DNA of 9,090 nucleotides from Pseudomonadota bacterium (GTDB lineage Bacteria; Pseudomonadota; Gammaproteobacteria; Xanthomonadales; Xanthomonadaceae): positions 1 to 9,090 of the forward strand of contig JAEWLO010000519.1 in assembly GCA_023457475.1 (NCBI GenBank), given 5' to 3'. Numbering within the stretch: position 1 is the first letter of the stretch; every line of letters begins with the position of its first letter. A program made the position numbers and the translations under genes. Below the pieces are notes generated by a model, which was not told the DNA's origin, made no database searches, and was given only the letters and a program-made list of their open reading frames with translations. Shown here in pieces: positions 6,483-9,090 of the stretch.

Positions 6483-6488
6483 ATATAA
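6483..6488 (-). promoter_or_regulatory. Candidate -10 for the ABC-F gene, close to its ATG
   Basis: The minus strand reads TTATAT here, 11 nt before the ATG at 6471. If it is the -10, transcription would begin only about 3-5 nt before the start codon. That would explain the missing ribosome-binding site. The -35 region (CTTACC, 16 nt upstream) is poor. A 5-bp dyad, GTGCT-GGTA-AGCAC (6500-6513), lies in the spacer and -35 area. Confidence 0.3.
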
Positions 6489-6566
6489 CGGAATGGAATG
6501 TGCTGGTAAGCACCTTTCCTGCGACGCAATTCTAGCGTTAACGAATACTTGACGGGCCCCGATCGT

Positions 6567-6600
6567 GCGCGGAGGCGTGTTCTCCCCCACGCTCCCGCGC
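6567..6600. other. Imperfect inverted repeat upstream of the receptor gene
   Basis: Arms of 13 nt, GCGCGGAGGCGTG (6567-6579) and CACGCTCCCGCGC (6588-6600), pair at 11 of 13 positions around an 8-nt loop. If transcription starts upstream this forms a stable stem in the 5' leader of the receptor mRNA, ending 111 nt before the ATG. A short palindrome CGTTAACG lies further up at 6535-6542. The rest of the 240-bp gap shows no convincing Fur box and no recognisable TPP or cobalamin riboswitch. Confidence 0.45.
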
Positions 6601-6711
6601 ACCGGGCCTTGATTCAGCTACGTAAATGGCGCACCGCCAGCCCTCGCAGACCCGCCTGACCGCAGTCGTGCTGTCGCTCCCGGTGCCCAACCCCACCGGA
6701 GCCCCATCCTG

Positions 6712-9090
<2,379 letters not shown>

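Noticed and set aside
3679..6552. 957-codon open frame on the plus strand spanning part of ampR, the right SMAG cluster and all of the ABC-F gene.
   Set aside because: Its translation is rich in Arg, Gly, Ala, Gln and His with no recognisable domain, and it crosses two genes with clear homology. It is a high-GC shadow.
6514..6711. A riboswitch or Fur box upstream of the receptor.
   Set aside because: I found no conserved TPP or cobalamin core and no GATAATGATAATCATTATC-like sequence.

Overview
The window is about 9.1 kb of GC-rich chromosomal DNA. It most likely comes from a Stenotrophomonas close to S. rhizophila or another plant-associated, salt-tolerant relative. Three things point there: an L2-type class A beta-lactamase divergent from its AmpR regulator; a glucosylglycerol-phosphate synthase with its phosphatase fused at the N-terminus, an architecture known from S. 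rhizophila; and many short hairpin repeats ending in GTAG, which match the SMAG/REP family of this genus. The organism call is inference from gene content; no database search was possible.

Layout, left to right. Positions 2-2293 (+) hold ggpPS, cut by the left window edge but with the HAD active-site motif already present. A SMAG cluster (2322-2429) fills the convergent gap to blaL2 (2426-3331, -). A 258-bp divergent control region (3332-3589) holds one more SMAG element, a plausible bla promoter, a plausible ampR extended -10 and a row of 22-23 bp repeats. ampR follows (3590-4453, +). A second, more regular SMAG cluster (4450-4603) fills the convergent gap to an ABC-F ATPase of the YheS type (4618-6471, -). 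A 240-bp divergent gap (6472-6711) leads to a TonB-dependent outer-membrane receptor (6712 to the right edge, +) that probably lacks only its last residue or two.

The genes form independent units, not one operon. ampR and blaL2 are a functional pair (inducible beta-lactam resistance). ggpPS makes a compatible solute for salt stress. The ABC-F protein is a ribosome-associated housekeeping type, and the receptor imports an unknown ligand. Every gene-to-gene junction is convergent or divergent, so SMAG elements at both convergent gaps probably act as bidirectional transcript ends.

The most interesting structure is non-coding. The ampR-blaL2 module is bracketed by two SMAG clusters that share one identical 24-nt sequence four times, as two perfect inverted pairs. 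The stop codons of both module genes are TAG triplets inside the GTAG terminus of the bracketing repeats. The repeat row upstream of ampR is also unexplained. I do not see a clear new multi-gene system.
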